A stretch of DNA of 64,000 nucleotides, from assembly GCF_039831995.1 (NCBI RefSeq), contig NZ_JBDOIO010000003.1, positions 3,038,001 to 3,102,000 on the forward strand, in the 5' to 3' direction. The notes below the pieces were generated by a model that saw only the letters and a list, made by a program, of their open reading frames with translations, was not told where the DNA came from and made no database searches. The position numbers and the translations under genes are program-made. The stretch's first letter is position 1. Each line of letters begins with the position of its first letter. Source of the stretch: Paenibacillus pabuli. GTDB lineage: Bacteria; Bacillota; Bacilli; Paenibacillales; Paenibacillaceae. Below are positions 34,430 to 42,718 of this stretch, one piece after another.

Positions 34430-35617
34430 TCATTGAACAAAAGGAAACAGCAGCTTCTGGTTATCCATCCAGAACATATTGTCCGTACTCACCAGCTTCG
34501 TTTCCAGCGTCACTCTTGCTTGCACCTGCTGATTACTCAGCCGTGCCACGGCCTGATTCAAACCAAGATACCCTGCGCTGAAGCCATTTTGCACAATAAG
34601 GTGCTGGAATACCCCTTCCTGCAACTGCTCCAGCTGTTGCTGCTCACTCCCGAAGCCTACAATGTTGACCTGGCGTTCCAACTTGCGGCGATGCAGTTCA
34701 TCCGCTGCTCCGAGAGACGCCGGTTCCTGCAGGGCAATGAAGCCGTCTACCTGCTGCTGGTCCAGCAGCTGCTTCGCTGCCTGCCAGCAAACATCTCGGG
34801 TGCTGCATACGGACTTGGGTTCGACCTGAATACCAGGATACTGTTCCAGCGATTCCATGACACCCTGCTCCCGGTGGATCAGTCCCGGATTTACCGGATC
34901 GGGCCCCAGCAATGCCACGCTGCCCCTCCCTCCCAGAAGTTCGGCCATCGCTTCGCCCGCCTGTCGCCCAGCCTCCACATTATCCATGGAAATGACACTT
35001 GTAATTCCTTCTACAGGGAACTCATCGTTGAGAACAATCACGGGAACACTCATACCACTCTTATTCATCGTTTGGGCCTTCTGAATAATATCGCTTAGTG
35101 CCTTCTCACTTAATGGATCCACGAGCAGAGCGGAAGCACCCTGTTCCAATGCCTGCGTGACCGCTCGAATCTGAGCCTGTTCGCGCTGGCTGTACACCGA
35201 AATGTCCTGACCAGACAATTCCTGCAGCTCCCTGGCTTGGTGGATCGTCGAATCGGGATTGGATGGTGCATACGCTGCCGCCTCGGATGGAAATGCCTCC
35301 ACCGTTAGCAGCTCAGCTCCATTTTCCTTGGCTGCCGCTTCTGCTCCGAGCCTTATCGCTTCAGCAAGTTCACCTGTCCCAGCAGGGGTAATCAGAGCGA
35401 CACGAGGTGGAGGCAGGACCGAATCGGCATTAGAAATGCCACAGGCTGTACCCAGGAACAGACAGCAGCCTGTCGCAACGATCCCCATGCAGCTGCGTAC
35501 ACAGAGGATGGACTGACTGAACTTCTTGATGGGGTCCGGACTAACCATCCGTCGAATGATTGCTTTATCTTTATCTTTATCTTTATCTTCATTGCGCTTT
35601 ATCATATTTATTGCCAT
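34430..35617 (-). CDS. LacI-type periplasmic-binding lipoprotein, probable sensory partner
   Basis: It is a type-1 periplasmic-binding protein (RVALITPAGTGELAEAIRLGAEAAAK, then DPLSEKALSDII, then a GFGSEQQQLEQLQEG hinge region). A hydrophobic segment ending in lipobox GTAC is preceded by an unusually long cytoplasmic stretch containing DKDKDKDK. The start is uncertain: ATG 35617 touches GGGAGG and ATG 35605 is 12 nt from it. It overlaps the kinase gene by up to 29 bp, so it is coupled to the kinase rather than to a transporter. It probably presents a sugar to that kinase, as XylFII does for LytS in clostridia. Confidence 0.8.
   Translation of the reverse strand: MAINMIKRNEDKDKDKDKAIIRRMVSPDPIKKFSQSILCVRSCMGIVATGCCLFLGTACGISNADSVLPPPRVALITPAGTGELAEAIRLGAEAAAKENGAELLTVEAFPSEAAAYAPSNPDSTIHQARELQELSGQDISVYSQREQAQIRAVTQALEQGASALLVDPLSEKALSDIIQKAQTMNKSGMSVPVIVLNDEFPVEGITSVISMDNVEAGRQAGEAMAELLGGRGSVALLGPDPVNPGLIHREQGVMESLEQYPGIQVEPKSVCSTRDVCWQAAKQLLDQQQVDGFIALQEPASLGAADELHRRKLERQVNIVGFGSEQQQLEQLQEGVFQHLIVQNGFSAGYLGLNQAVARLSNQQVQARVTLETKLVSTDNMFWMDNQKLLFPFVQ
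35564..35587 (-). repeat. hexanucleotide tandem repeat coding (Asp-Lys)4
   Basis: Four exact copies of TTTATC (GATAAA on the coding strand) occur near the start of the binding-lipoprotein gene. Unit changes would alter the tail length by two residues without shifting frame. Confidence 0.8.
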
Positions 35618-37409
35618 CCTCCCGTTCGCATTGGACTGGAATCCGAATCCAGACCGTCGTTCCTTCCTCCAGCTCACTCTCGAATTCAAGACCGCATCCT
35701 TCCCCGTAGTAGAGCCGAATCCGGTCATGCACATTGCGCACGGCTACACCTGATCCAGCACCACTCTTGACGATGGGACTGCCGTGGAGTAGGCCTGCCA
35801 CCTGTTCTTCCGTCATGCCGACACCATTATCCATGATGCAAAACACCAGCTGCTCCCTCTCCCGATAGACACGGATCTCAATACAGCCTTCATCCGTGTG
35901 ATATTCAATCCCATGCACGATGGCATTTTCGATTAACGGCTGGAGCACCAGCTTCAGCGTCAGACAGTCCAATGTATCCTCATCCGCATCCAGACTGAAC
36001 CGGAACTTGCGCTTGAACCGCATCTGCTGAATCGTCAGGTAATGGTGCGCATGCTCCAGCTCTTCGCGGACGGTAATGATGGTCTTTCCTTGGCTGAGAC
36101 TTATGCGAAACAGGCGTGAAAGCGATGTGATCATGGTGATCACTTCTTCATTACGACTCATGCCCACCATCCGCACGACAGAATTCAAGGTGTTGTAGAG
36201 AAAATGAGGATTAATCTGGGCTTGCAAGGCTTCCAGTTCGAGACGCCGTTTCTGTTCCTGTTCATGGATGATCTCATTCATCAGAGTACGAATCTTGTAC
36301 ACCATCAGGTTAAACCGGCGGGATAGCCGTTCCACTTCAAGCGGTCCCTGAATGGGCAGCTCAACATTGAAGTCCCCTCTCTCCACGGCTTTCATCTTCC
36401 GCTCCATCCGCCGGATCGGACGTGTCAGACTGGAAGAGAGCAGCATGGACACGAGAATAACGAGTATTAACACAACCAGCAGTACCCGGACAAGATAGCC
36501 ATTGACCTCCTGCCGGGTTGTCATGATTTCATCCAGGTAGGCCACACCGACAATTTTCCATCCGATATTGGCAACAGACTTCACGGTATTCAGCCTTTTC
36601 TGTCCATCCGCTTCATCTTCATAACTGCCTGTGGCGACCAGGGCCTGTTCGATATTTTCGCTTTTGAGCCCCATGTACATCAACTGCTGCTGCGGATGAT
36701 AAACAATATTGCCTGCACTCTCGTCGATGATGTAGACATATCCCCGCTGCCCCAGACTGACCCGGCGGCTCAGTTCATCCATCTGTTTAAAATTGATATC
36801 CACCAGCAGAATGACCTGTCGGTCCTGACCATTCTGCCGTACGGTAATCCCTTTGCTCATTGATACGACCCATTTATAGGGGCCTGAATACATGTTCTGA
36901 ATGTGAGGCAGTGAAAAGCTAAGGTGATCCGGCACTCTGAGCGCAGATTGAAACCACCCTTGCTGTGTCACATGGGCGCTTGATTTTAGCTCGGCCGAAG
37001 GTCTGTTCTTGAGCAGTTCGCCCTTGGAATCGAGCAGGGTAATAGAGATAATGTCCTCCCGGCTGCTGAGCAGTGTATCCAGCTGTTTGTCCACCTGGTC
37101 CCCTTCCCAGGTTCCGTCCCGCAGCATATGCTCCTCAATGGCCCGGTACAGATGTGACATGCTCCGGACATAGTCCTCCAGGTTGTAACTGACCTGATCG
37201 ACAATCTGTCTCGTTGTCAGTTCAGCGCTGCGTTCGGCAGCCTGAGTGAATTTATCGTGCAGAAGCAGGGCCATTATGGTGAGCACAAGTACGATGAAGA
37301 TGGAAAAGGACCACGTAATAATAGACCGAATACTGCTAACCTTCGACGATCGAAGACGGAAACGCAGCCGGAGCCATAACGGTCTCATCCACCCGGCTAA
37401 CGTTCTCAT
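35589..37409 (-). CDS. YesM-type sensor histidine kinase
   Basis: Residues 25-50 form the first membrane segment, 50-305 an extracellular Cache-like sensor, 310-330 the second membrane segment, 330-385 a HAMP domain (SSSLTRPIRRMERKM), 395-475 the His_kinase domain (QAQINPHFLYNTLNSVV) and 480-600 the ATPase with LVLQPLIENAIVHG and GVGM. It overlaps the response-regulator gene by an ATGA. Such pairs control adjacent carbohydrate uptake genes, here mglBAC, with the overlapping binding lipoprotein as likely co-receptor. Confidence 0.92.
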   Translation of the reverse strand: MRTLAGWMRPLWLRLRFRLRSSKVSSIRSIITWSFSIFIVLVLTIMALLLHDKFTQAAERSAELTTRQIVDQVSYNLEDYVRSMSHLYRAIEEHMLRDGTWEGDQVDKQLDTLLSSREDIISITLLDSKGELLKNRPSAELKSSAHVTQQGWFQSALRVPDHLSFSLPHIQNMYSGPYKWVVSMSKGITVRQNGQDRQVILLVDINFKQMDELSRRVSLGQRGYVYIIDESAGNIVYHPQQQLMYMGLKSENIEQALVATGSYEDEADGQKRLNTVKSVANIGWKIVGVAYLDEIMTTRQEVNGYLVRVLLVVLILVILVSMLLSSSLTRPIRRMERKMKAVERGDFNVELPIQGPLEVERLSRRFNLMVYKIRTLMNEIIHEQEQKRRLELEALQAQINPHFLYNTLNSVVRMVGMSRNEEVITMITSLSRLFRISLSQGKTIITVREELEHAHHYLTIQQMRFKRKFRFSLDADEDTLDCLTLKLVLQPLIENAIVHGIEYHTDEGCIEIRVYREREQLVFCIMDNGVGMTEEQVAGLLHGSPIVKSGAGSGVAVRNVHDRIRLYYGEGCGLEFESELEEGTTVWIRIPVQCEREDGNKYDKAQ

Positions 37410-39130
37410 CGTTCTGCACCTTCACGCGTTGTCAGCGCAGACTGCTTACGGTATTCTTTGGGCGAGATGCCAATATGTTTCTTGAAGCAAAAACTGAAAT
37501 AATTCGGTTCGGCGAAGCCCACCCGTTCCGCAATCTCAAACGACTTCAGCTCCGTGGAGCGAAGCAGTTCCTTGGCCGCCTCCATGCGGATCTGCATCAG
37601 ATATTGCAGGAACGTAAGCTGTACTTCTTTTTTGAAAATGCCGCAAAAATAACCTGAGCTGATATGCAGATAACCGCATACCTTCTGGATGGACAGATCG
37701 GGATCGGCGTAATGTTCCTTCGTAAACCGCAGCGCCTGCTCCACAATATCCTTGTATACATGCTGGCGCCCACTGGCAATCCGATGCTGTACGAGCACGC
37801 AGACATCCCTCACTTTGTCTTGTGCCTCAGACAGTCCCGGCAATCGGAACAAATCCGCATACAATTGAAATCCTGCACCGAAGATATCCTCCATGTCCTC
37901 ACCAGATGCCTGCGCGGCCTTCCACACGGTTGTCAACACTTCAATCAGATATAGCTGGATGTCCCCCCGCCCATGCTCCACCGTAATTTCTCGGAAAATG
38001 ATTCCCAGTACGTCTTCAAGCTCATTCCTGGTTCCTGCCTTGAGCGTGCGGGTCAGCACCTGCTGTTTCAGTTCGTCAAAACGCAGCTTGCCTGCAGTCT
38101 GCCGCTCCACGTCTGCAATATAGATGAGCGAATCAGTTCCCGGCACCAGTCTGTAGTCGAGCGCCAGTAATGCATCATCATAGGCATGCTTCACATCCGA
38201 GAGTGTCTCGACCATTGACCCAGATCCCACGGTAGCCGGGATGCGCAAGTAATGATTAATGCTGCGGATGACATTTTCAAGTGCCTGCTGCTGTCTTATC
38301 TCCCCTTCGCGCTGACCCCCACGGTCAATAAAAAGCAGAACAATCGTTTCCTGGTGCATAAAAGCATGTCCTGCCCCGTGCTCCTTCCATACCTCTTCGG
38401 CAATGTTAAGCGCAGCGAACTGCTTCAGTTCCGCATCCTCGGAGTGACGCAGTGATCCCCCGGAACCGTGATTTTCCTTTTCTACCGATACTTCGCCTGA
38501 ACTTACCAATTCCTGAGTATTTGTTCCCCCTTGATGGCCGTTTTTCTTCCCGTCTCCCTCCATGTGCAGCGTCAAAACAGATACCCCATACCGCTCACCG
38601 TGCAGGTTCAGACCACATTGTTTTGCTTTCCCATGGATGTACGCCGGCGATTTCTGCCGATGCAGCAGGGTAGCCATAAGATCGGCCTGCACCAGCGGCA
38701 GACTTGTATAATAATGATCCCGCAGCTGCCGGACATCTTCGCGTTCTGCCACTTCAGAGGCCATCTGCGCTCGCAGACGTGTAAGCAGTTCGGTCAGATG
38801 CCCGGCTGAGAACGGCTTCAGCAAATATTCATCCACACTCAGTGAGACGGCCTGCCTGGCATAATCAAATTCATCATATCCTGTCAATATGACAATCTTC
38901 ACAAGCGGGTTGCGTTCCCGCAATCTTCGCGCAAGCTCCAGTCCATCCATGAACGGCATGCTGATGTCTGTTACCACGATATCCGGCTCAACCCTCTCCG
39001 CCATCTCCAGCGCTTCACGGCCATTCTCTGCCAAACCGACGATTCGCAGGTCCAGGGCCTCCCAATCTACCTCTATGACTAGTCCTTCGCGTACGTCCTC
39101 TTCATCATCCACCAGCAATACCCGGTACAC
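37406..39130 (-). CDS. YesN-type response regulator with AraC output domain
   Basis: The receiver domain (about 1-125) has VLLVDDEEDV, the phospho-acceptor Asp in VVTDISMPFMDG and the conserved Lys in LLKPF. A long linker of about 330 residues leads to an AraC double helix-turn-helix at 475-570 (SSGYFCGIFKKE; FAEPNYFSFCFKKHIG). GTG at 39130 lies 9 nt after GGAGG; the upstream ATG at 39163 precedes that site. It is first in the operon with the kinase and the binding lipoprotein and should activate the mgl genes. Confidence 0.93.
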   Translation of the reverse strand: MYRVLLVDDEEDVREGLVIEVDWEALDLRIVGLAENGREALEMAERVEPDIVVTDISMPFMDGLELARRLRERNPLVKIVILTGYDEFDYARQAVSLSVDEYLLKPFSAGHLTELLTRLRAQMASEVAEREDVRQLRDHYYTSLPLVQADLMATLLHRQKSPAYIHGKAKQCGLNLHGERYGVSVLTLHMEGDGKKNGHQGGTNTQELVSSGEVSVEKENHGSGGSLRHSEDAELKQFAALNIAEEVWKEHGAGHAFMHQETIVLLFIDRGGQREGEIRQQQALENVIRSINHYLRIPATVGSGSMVETLSDVKHAYDDALLALDYRLVPGTDSLIYIADVERQTAGKLRFDELKQQVLTRTLKAGTRNELEDVLGIIFREITVEHGRGDIQLYLIEVLTTVWKAAQASGEDMEDIFGAGFQLYADLFRLPGLSEAQDKVRDVCVLVQHRIASGRQHVYKDIVEQALRFTKEHYADPDLSIQKVCGYLHISSGYFCGIFKKEVQLTFLQYLMQIRMEAAKELLRSTELKSFEIAERVGFAEPNYFSFCFKKHIGISPKEYRKQSALTTREGAER

Positions 39131-39232
39131 GTCCGAATTCCTCCCCCAGCTTATTGGAATCATGCAAGATGCTCATGTATATGTCGTTTCGATCCAAGGT
39201 TGCCATCATACTATACAATATTATTTTGTTTA

Positions 39233-39246
39233 TGTAACCGCTTACT
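39233..39246 (+). promoter_or_regulatory. cre-like site upstream of the regulator operon
   Basis: TGTAACCGCTTACT matches TGWAARCGYTWNCW except for one base (C at the R position). It lies about 100 bp before the GTG start of the response-regulator gene, consistent with catabolite control of the mgl region. Confidence 0.45.
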
Positions 39247-39340
39247 TTATGGGTAAGTAAGACTTTTATTTATATCACATTCATCTTGAATTTATGGTAA
39301 ATTATAGTTGAATCAATCCGAGAAATTGCGAGAAAGGAAC

Positions 39341-39865
39341 ATGCTATTTCACATGAACAAATTAAAAGCTGGATTGTTAACCACAGGGATCGGCGCCGTA
39401 TTGCTTTGTAGCGGAGCCATCACCGAAACCATTCGATCTGATCAGCTTCATTCGCCTACGAAATCATTGATGTGGCAAGATTATTCTCAGGAGTTAAGGG
39501 ATAAGTTAACACGATCGTGGAGTGCGGGATTAGAAGTAATTCGTAAAGTGATGGGTGAAGATGAAGATAAGGAAAATCTAAGCGAATGGAAGCTGTATTA
39601 CGATTTGGAGCATGCCAAACATCTAATCCCCCGCAGAGAGCACTCCTCTTTCAGTCAGGTCTATTATGGTGATGCCCGAAGATCCTTGCTTGAAAATGGA
39701 GATTTCATGCCTGCCCTGCTTCTGGACCCTGACCATTCAAAAGCCATTCAGTTCTGGGAAAAGCATGATGGAACGTATGCAATTATCACAATGGAGAAAC
39801 GATTAGATGAGGACGGAAAGCGCAAATGGCTTGAAACTGGTGCGCAGATTATCAATAAGCCCTAA
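39341..39865 (+). CDS. secreted or anchored protein of unknown function
   Basis: I do not recognise a family. The protein is about 174 residues: residues 5-30 are a hydrophobic signal or anchor (KLKAGLLTTGIGAVLLC), and the rest is hydrophilic and rich in acidic and aromatic residues. AAAGGA lies close before ATG 39341; ATG 39353 is an alternative start. Its stop codon lies inside the arm of the terminator hairpin. It is transcribed away from the response-regulator gene and has no informative neighbour. Confidence 0.65.
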   Translation: MLFHMNKLKAGLLTTGIGAVLLCSGAITETIRSDQLHSPTKSLMWQDYSQELRDKLTRSWSAGLEVIRKVMGEDEDKENLSEWKLYYDLEHAKHLIPRREHSSFSQVYYGDARRSLLENGDFMPALLLDPDHSKAIQFWEKHDGTYAIITMEKRLDEDGKRKWLETGAQIINKP

Positions 39866-39892
39866 CCCGCTCTTAAGCGGTTAGGGCTATCA
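39858..39892 (+). terminator. hairpin overlapping the end of the secreted protein gene
   Basis: AGCCCTAACCGCT-type arms: AGCCCTAACC.GCT pairs with AGCGGTTAGGGCT around CTTA. The T-run is poor (ATCATT), so it may act more as a 3' stabilising stem. Confidence 0.6.
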
Positions 39893-39954
39893 TTCGTATG
39901 TAGTTTAGTATAACGCAATATTACGGCAGTAAAGACCACAGTATATCTTTTAAT

Positions 39955-40872
39955 CTACTCCAAATGGTGAGATTCCTTCTCTTGCTCTAAGGGATTGGCA
40001 TATAACCCTTTTACATATATCATCGTTCTGTCGGGATTCGTGTGCCCCATCATTTCAGCTAGACGGTGCAGTGGAACATGTTCGGCCATGGCATAGCCAA
40101 ACCGGTGACGCAAATCATGTGAACTTAGTCCTTCCAGTCCGGCTGAAGTCATCACCTTTTTGATCAGATGACGCAGTGCCCTTTCGGTCAAACGATCGCT
40201 GGTTTTCTCTGAAGGAAACAAATAAGGGCTATCCGGACTCAGACCTTCCATATACTTCTTCAACAATATAACACACGTCATGTTCAGCGGAATTTTCCGC
40301 TGCCCGTTTCGTTTATCGGCTCGCACGGTGAGCTGTCCGCTTCGTTTTCCCAGTTCAATATCGATCGGCTCCAGATTGCATACTTCCATCGTCCGTAACC
40401 CCGTATGAAACATGAGCGTCAGGATCGTCTGATCCCGAAGAGAGCTGCCATGTTCGATCGCAGAGAGAAAGGCTTCTTCTTCCCTGGTTGTCATCCGGCG
40501 AGGGCTCACCTTGTCTTCCGGAATGAATTTTAGAGGTTTGGAAGGATCATAGCTGATCTTGGATTCTGCTGCAGCCCATTTGAAGAAGCGCTTCAGGGTA
40601 ATCAGTCTGCGGTTAATGGTCGCTGGCTTCAACTGCAAAACATTCTTCGAATAATCCCGGTAGCCCATTAACGTTGAGAGTTCAACGTCTTCAATACACA
40701 TGATTTGATCAACCACAAGCGGGCTGCCTTTGTACCATTCGAGAAAATGTTTAAGATCACTCGCGTATTCCTTTAACGTTTTGGGAGTCAATTGACCCTG
40801 AAGTGTAAGCATATTTATGAATTCCTGAACCACCATCTCCCCCTGCACCGGCATGCCAGAAACCTTATCCAT
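39955..40872 (-). CDS. tyrosine recombinase (XerC/D-like)
   Basis: At 305 residues, it has an N-terminal SAM-like core-binding domain at 15-100 and a catalytic domain at 120-300. The catalytic set is visible: Arg in HTGLRTMEV, Lys in RADKRNGQRKI, HxxR in SSHDLRHRFG, His in EMMGHTNPDRT and Tyr in MIYVKG. It is shorter and simpler than phage integrases, and no attachment site, excisionase or phage gene is nearby, so it is probably a chromosomal or regulatory recombinase. GGAGG lies 9-10 nt before the ATG. A pair of 12-bp repeats lies in its promoter. Confidence 0.88.
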   Translation of the reverse strand: MDKVSGMPVQGEMVVQEFINMLTLQGQLTPKTLKEYASDLKHFLEWYKGSPLVVDQIMCIEDVELSTLMGYRDYSKNVLQLKPATINRRLITLKRFFKWAAAESKISYDPSKPLKFIPEDKVSPRRMTTREEEAFLSAIEHGSSLRDQTILTLMFHTGLRTMEVCNLEPIDIELGKRSGQLTVRADKRNGQRKIPLNMTCVILLKKYMEGLSPDSPYLFPSEKTSDRLTERALRHLIKKVMTSAGLEGLSSHDLRHRFGYAMAEHVPLHRLAEMMGHTNPDRTMIYVKGLYANPLEQEKESHHLE

Positions 40873-40900
40873 TAGAAAAAACCTCCAAATCTTGACTTAT

Positions 40901-40947
40901 ATTAGCGGACATGGTATTATCATATTAATCGATACATTAGCGGACAT
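40901..40947 (-). repeat. 12-bp direct repeats flanking the recombinase -10 region
   Basis: ATTAGCGGACAT occurs at 40901-40912 and 40936-40947, exactly 35 bp apart. On the minus strand the TATGAT/GATAAT boxes of the recombinase gene lie between them. They look like operators, or recombinase binding sites used for autoregulation. Confidence 0.6.
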
Positions 40948-41042
40948 CAAGTCTGTGGTTTGAATACACCTGGTCAGCGTTAATTTTTAATTAGCACTTA
41001 TCAAAATGGTCGTTTAAAAACTTATTTTTTTGGAGGAATCAC

Positions 41043-41243
41043 ATGCAAACAGGTACAGTGAAATGGTTTAACGCGGATAAAGGCTTCGGCTTTATCGAAA
41101 TTGAAGAAGGAAATGACGTTTTCGTTCATTTCAGCGCAATTCAAAGCGACGGTTTCAAAACATTGGATGAAGGACAACGCGTTCAATTTGATGTAACTCA
41201 AGGTAACCGTGGACCACAAGCTGAAAACGTTACAGTCATCTAA
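41043..41243 (+). CDS. cold-shock domain protein
   Basis: It is a 66-residue OB-fold RNA chaperone of the CspA family. Both RNA-binding motifs are present: KGFGFI near residues 14-19 and VFVHF near 28-32, with the family start [12 protein letters not shown]. It binds single-stranded RNA and DNA and relieves secondary structure. TTGGAGGAATC precedes the ATG. It is monocistronic with its own terminator. Cold induction is a family property and is not shown by the sequence. Confidence 0.97.
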   Translation: MQTGTVKWFNADKGFGFIEIEEGNDVFVHFSAIQSDGFKTLDEGQRVQFDVTQGNRGPQAENVTVI

Positions 41244-41251
41244 TTATATGC

Positions 41252-41280
41252 AAGCTGCCTTTACAGGCAGCTTTTTGTTT
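41252..41280 (+). terminator. terminator of the cold-shock gene
   Basis: AAGCTGCCT pairs with AGGCAGCTT around a short loop, followed by TTTGTTTTTA. Confidence 0.9.
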
Positions 41281-41351
41281 TTATTCTCTGCCTGACCTAT
41301 CAGATCATCAGAACGACCCGAACGCAAACCATACAAAGCGAGGGATTACAG

Positions 41352-41624
41352 ATGGATAAAGAACAATTGATTGCCGAAGTAGCCAAATCTGGCGGGTTTT
41401 CCAAAAAGAACGCCGAAAAGGCCGTAACCGTTGTACTCGATTCGATTCTAGAGGCTTTAAAAGAAGGCAAAGAAGTTCAGCTTGTCGGATTCGGAAAATT
41501 CGAGGTACAAGAGCGTGAAGCACGCATGGGTAAAAGCCGGAGAACCGGCAAGGAAATCCAGCTTCCTGCAGGAAAAGTTCCTGTATTCACGGCAGGATTA
41601 ATGATGAAAGAAGCTTTAAATTAA
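41352..41624 (+). CDS. hup: HU-family nucleoid DNA-binding protein
   Basis: It is 90 residues, the normal HU length, with the dimerising helices (KEQLIAEVAKSGGFSKKNAEKAV) and the beta-arm core GFGKFEVQEREARMGKSRRTGKEI. The DNA-intercalating tip of the arm reads LPAGKVPVF, so the usual Pro is kept. It bends and compacts DNA. The C-terminal GLMMKEALN is slightly shorter than in Bacillus HBsu. It is probably one of several HU genes, and a small frame follows in the same reading frame. Confidence 0.95.
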   Translation: MDKEQLIAEVAKSGGFSKKNAEKAVTVVLDSILEALKEGKEVQLVGFGKFEVQEREARMGKSRRTGKEIQLPAGKVPVFTAGLMMKEALN

Positions 41625-41657
41625 GGCAGCAACAACCGTACCGGAAAAGAGGTTTTC

Positions 41658-41828
41658 ATTCAAACAAACAACGATAATTACAATGTAAATGTCGTATTTT
41701 CTAGCGTTGATGACATTCTTAACTATTATTCTGACAAGAAGAGTAACCAGAATATCGCGAAGGATCACACCCACTCCACAGCCCCATCAACAGCGTCTGA
41801 ACAGACACAACAATCACCCACTCGCTAA
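41658..41828 (+). CDS. possible small protein after HU, start codon unclear
   Basis: An open frame in the same phase as HU runs from its stop to TAA at 41826 and reads protein-like (NYNVNVVFSSVDDILNYY followed by a Ser/Thr/Gln-rich tail). It has no ATG, GTG or TTG near its beginning. AAAAGAGG (41645-41652) lies 5 nt before an in-frame ATT at 41658, giving a 56-residue product. It could be a gene with a non-standard or miscalled start, a product of read-through of the HU stop codon, or chance. No family is recognised. Confidence 0.4.
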   Translation: MQTNNDNYNVNVVFSSVDDILNYYSDKKSNQNIAKDHTHSTAPSTASEQTQQSPTR

Positions 41829-41851
41829 CGAACCCTTTCATATTGGACTAC

Positions 41852-41889
41852 AAAAAGCCCTGATCCGCTCAAAACGGTCCAGGGCTTGA
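41852..41889. terminator. bidirectional terminator between the HU region and the oligopeptide operon
   Basis: AAGCCCTG.ATCCG pairs with CGGTC.CAGGGCTT around CTCAAAA. The minus strand continues TTTTTG, ending the oligopeptide transporter operon. Confidence 0.8.
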
Positions 41890-41895
41890 TTTGTG

Positions 41896-42696
41896 TTAAT
41901 CCAGCACCCAGGGTGAATGAATTTTGGGCACATCGTTAATCAACTGCCTTGTATACGGATGCTCCGCATGGTGAATGACTTCCTCTGCTTTTCCTGCCTC
42001 CACCATCCGCCCGTGCTCCATAATGCAGATCGTGTCGCTCACATAATAGGCGAGACCCACGTCATGGGTAATAAACACAATCGTCATCCGGTTCTCATCA
42101 CGCAGCTTGAGCAGCATATCGAGAATGGTGGAACGCGAACAGGCATCCACCATAGAGGTAGGCTCATCGGCGATCAGCACCTTCGGATGCAGCATGAAGA
42201 TCCTCGCAATCATTAATCGCTGCATCTGCCCGCCTGACAGCTCGAATGGATATTTATTGTACAACTCCTCAAACTTCAGGTTAACGAAGGAACAAGCTTC
42301 CTTCATTTTGATGTACGCCTCATCCTGGCTGAGCTTCAAACCTTGCAGCCTGATGCAGTCTACCAGCAGCTTCTCTACCCGGTGAAAGACATTGAAGGAG
42401 GAGAACGGATCCTGGAAAATGGCCTGGATATCCTTCCAATAGGCTTTGCGTTCACGGTATCGTCCCAGCTGTCTCGGTTTTCCGTTATATTCGATGGCCC
42501 CGCTCGTTTCCTTAAGCAGTCCCATAATCATCTTCGCAAGCGTAGTCTTGCCACTGCCGCTCTCTCCAACAATCGAAATAATCTCGCCTTCGTGAAAATC
42601 AAAGCTGACATCGTTTACTGCCGCCTTTTTGCGGTTGCCTGTACCGTATACCTTCGTCAGATGACGGCCGCTAATCAGCACCTTGCCCATCGCCAT
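41896..42696 (-). CDS. oligopeptide-type ABC ATPase, second (DppF/OppF-like)
   Basis: Walker [10 protein letters not shown] near residue 40, signature [13 protein letters not shown], Walker [13 protein letters not shown] and switch His in FITHDVGLA are all canonical. At 266 residues it lacks the Cys-rich C-terminal tail of OppF, although its partner OppD has one. It is the last gene of the five-gene operon; AAGGAG lies 9 nt before the ATG. It works as a heterodimer with the preceding ATPase. Confidence 0.92.
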   Translation of the reverse strand: MAMGKVLISGRHLTKVYGTGNRKKAAVNDVSFDFHEGEIISIVGESGSGKTTLAKMIMGLLKETSGAIEYNGKPRQLGRYRERKAYWKDIQAIFQDPFSSFNVFHRVEKLLVDCIRLQGLKLSQDEAYIKMKEACSFVNLKFEELYNKYPFELSGGQMQRLMIARIFMLHPKVLIADEPTSMVDACSRSTILDMLLKLRDENRMTIVFITHDVGLAYYVSDTICIMEHGRMVEAGKAEEVIHHAEHPYTRQLINDVPKIHSPWVLD

Positions 42697-42718
42697 GCGG
42701 GTTCACTCCTTCCGGGAG

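Noticed and set aside
39955..41624. A mobile element built on the tyrosine recombinase and HU
   Set aside because: No cargo, excisionase, phage gene, tRNA or long terminal repeat is present; cold-shock and HU genes are ordinary chromosomal genes.
41689..41889. 66-codon rightward frame after HU starting at ATG 41689
   Set aside because: It has no ribosome site, an Arg/Thr-rich unnatural composition, and runs into a terminator; the neighbouring frame reads better.
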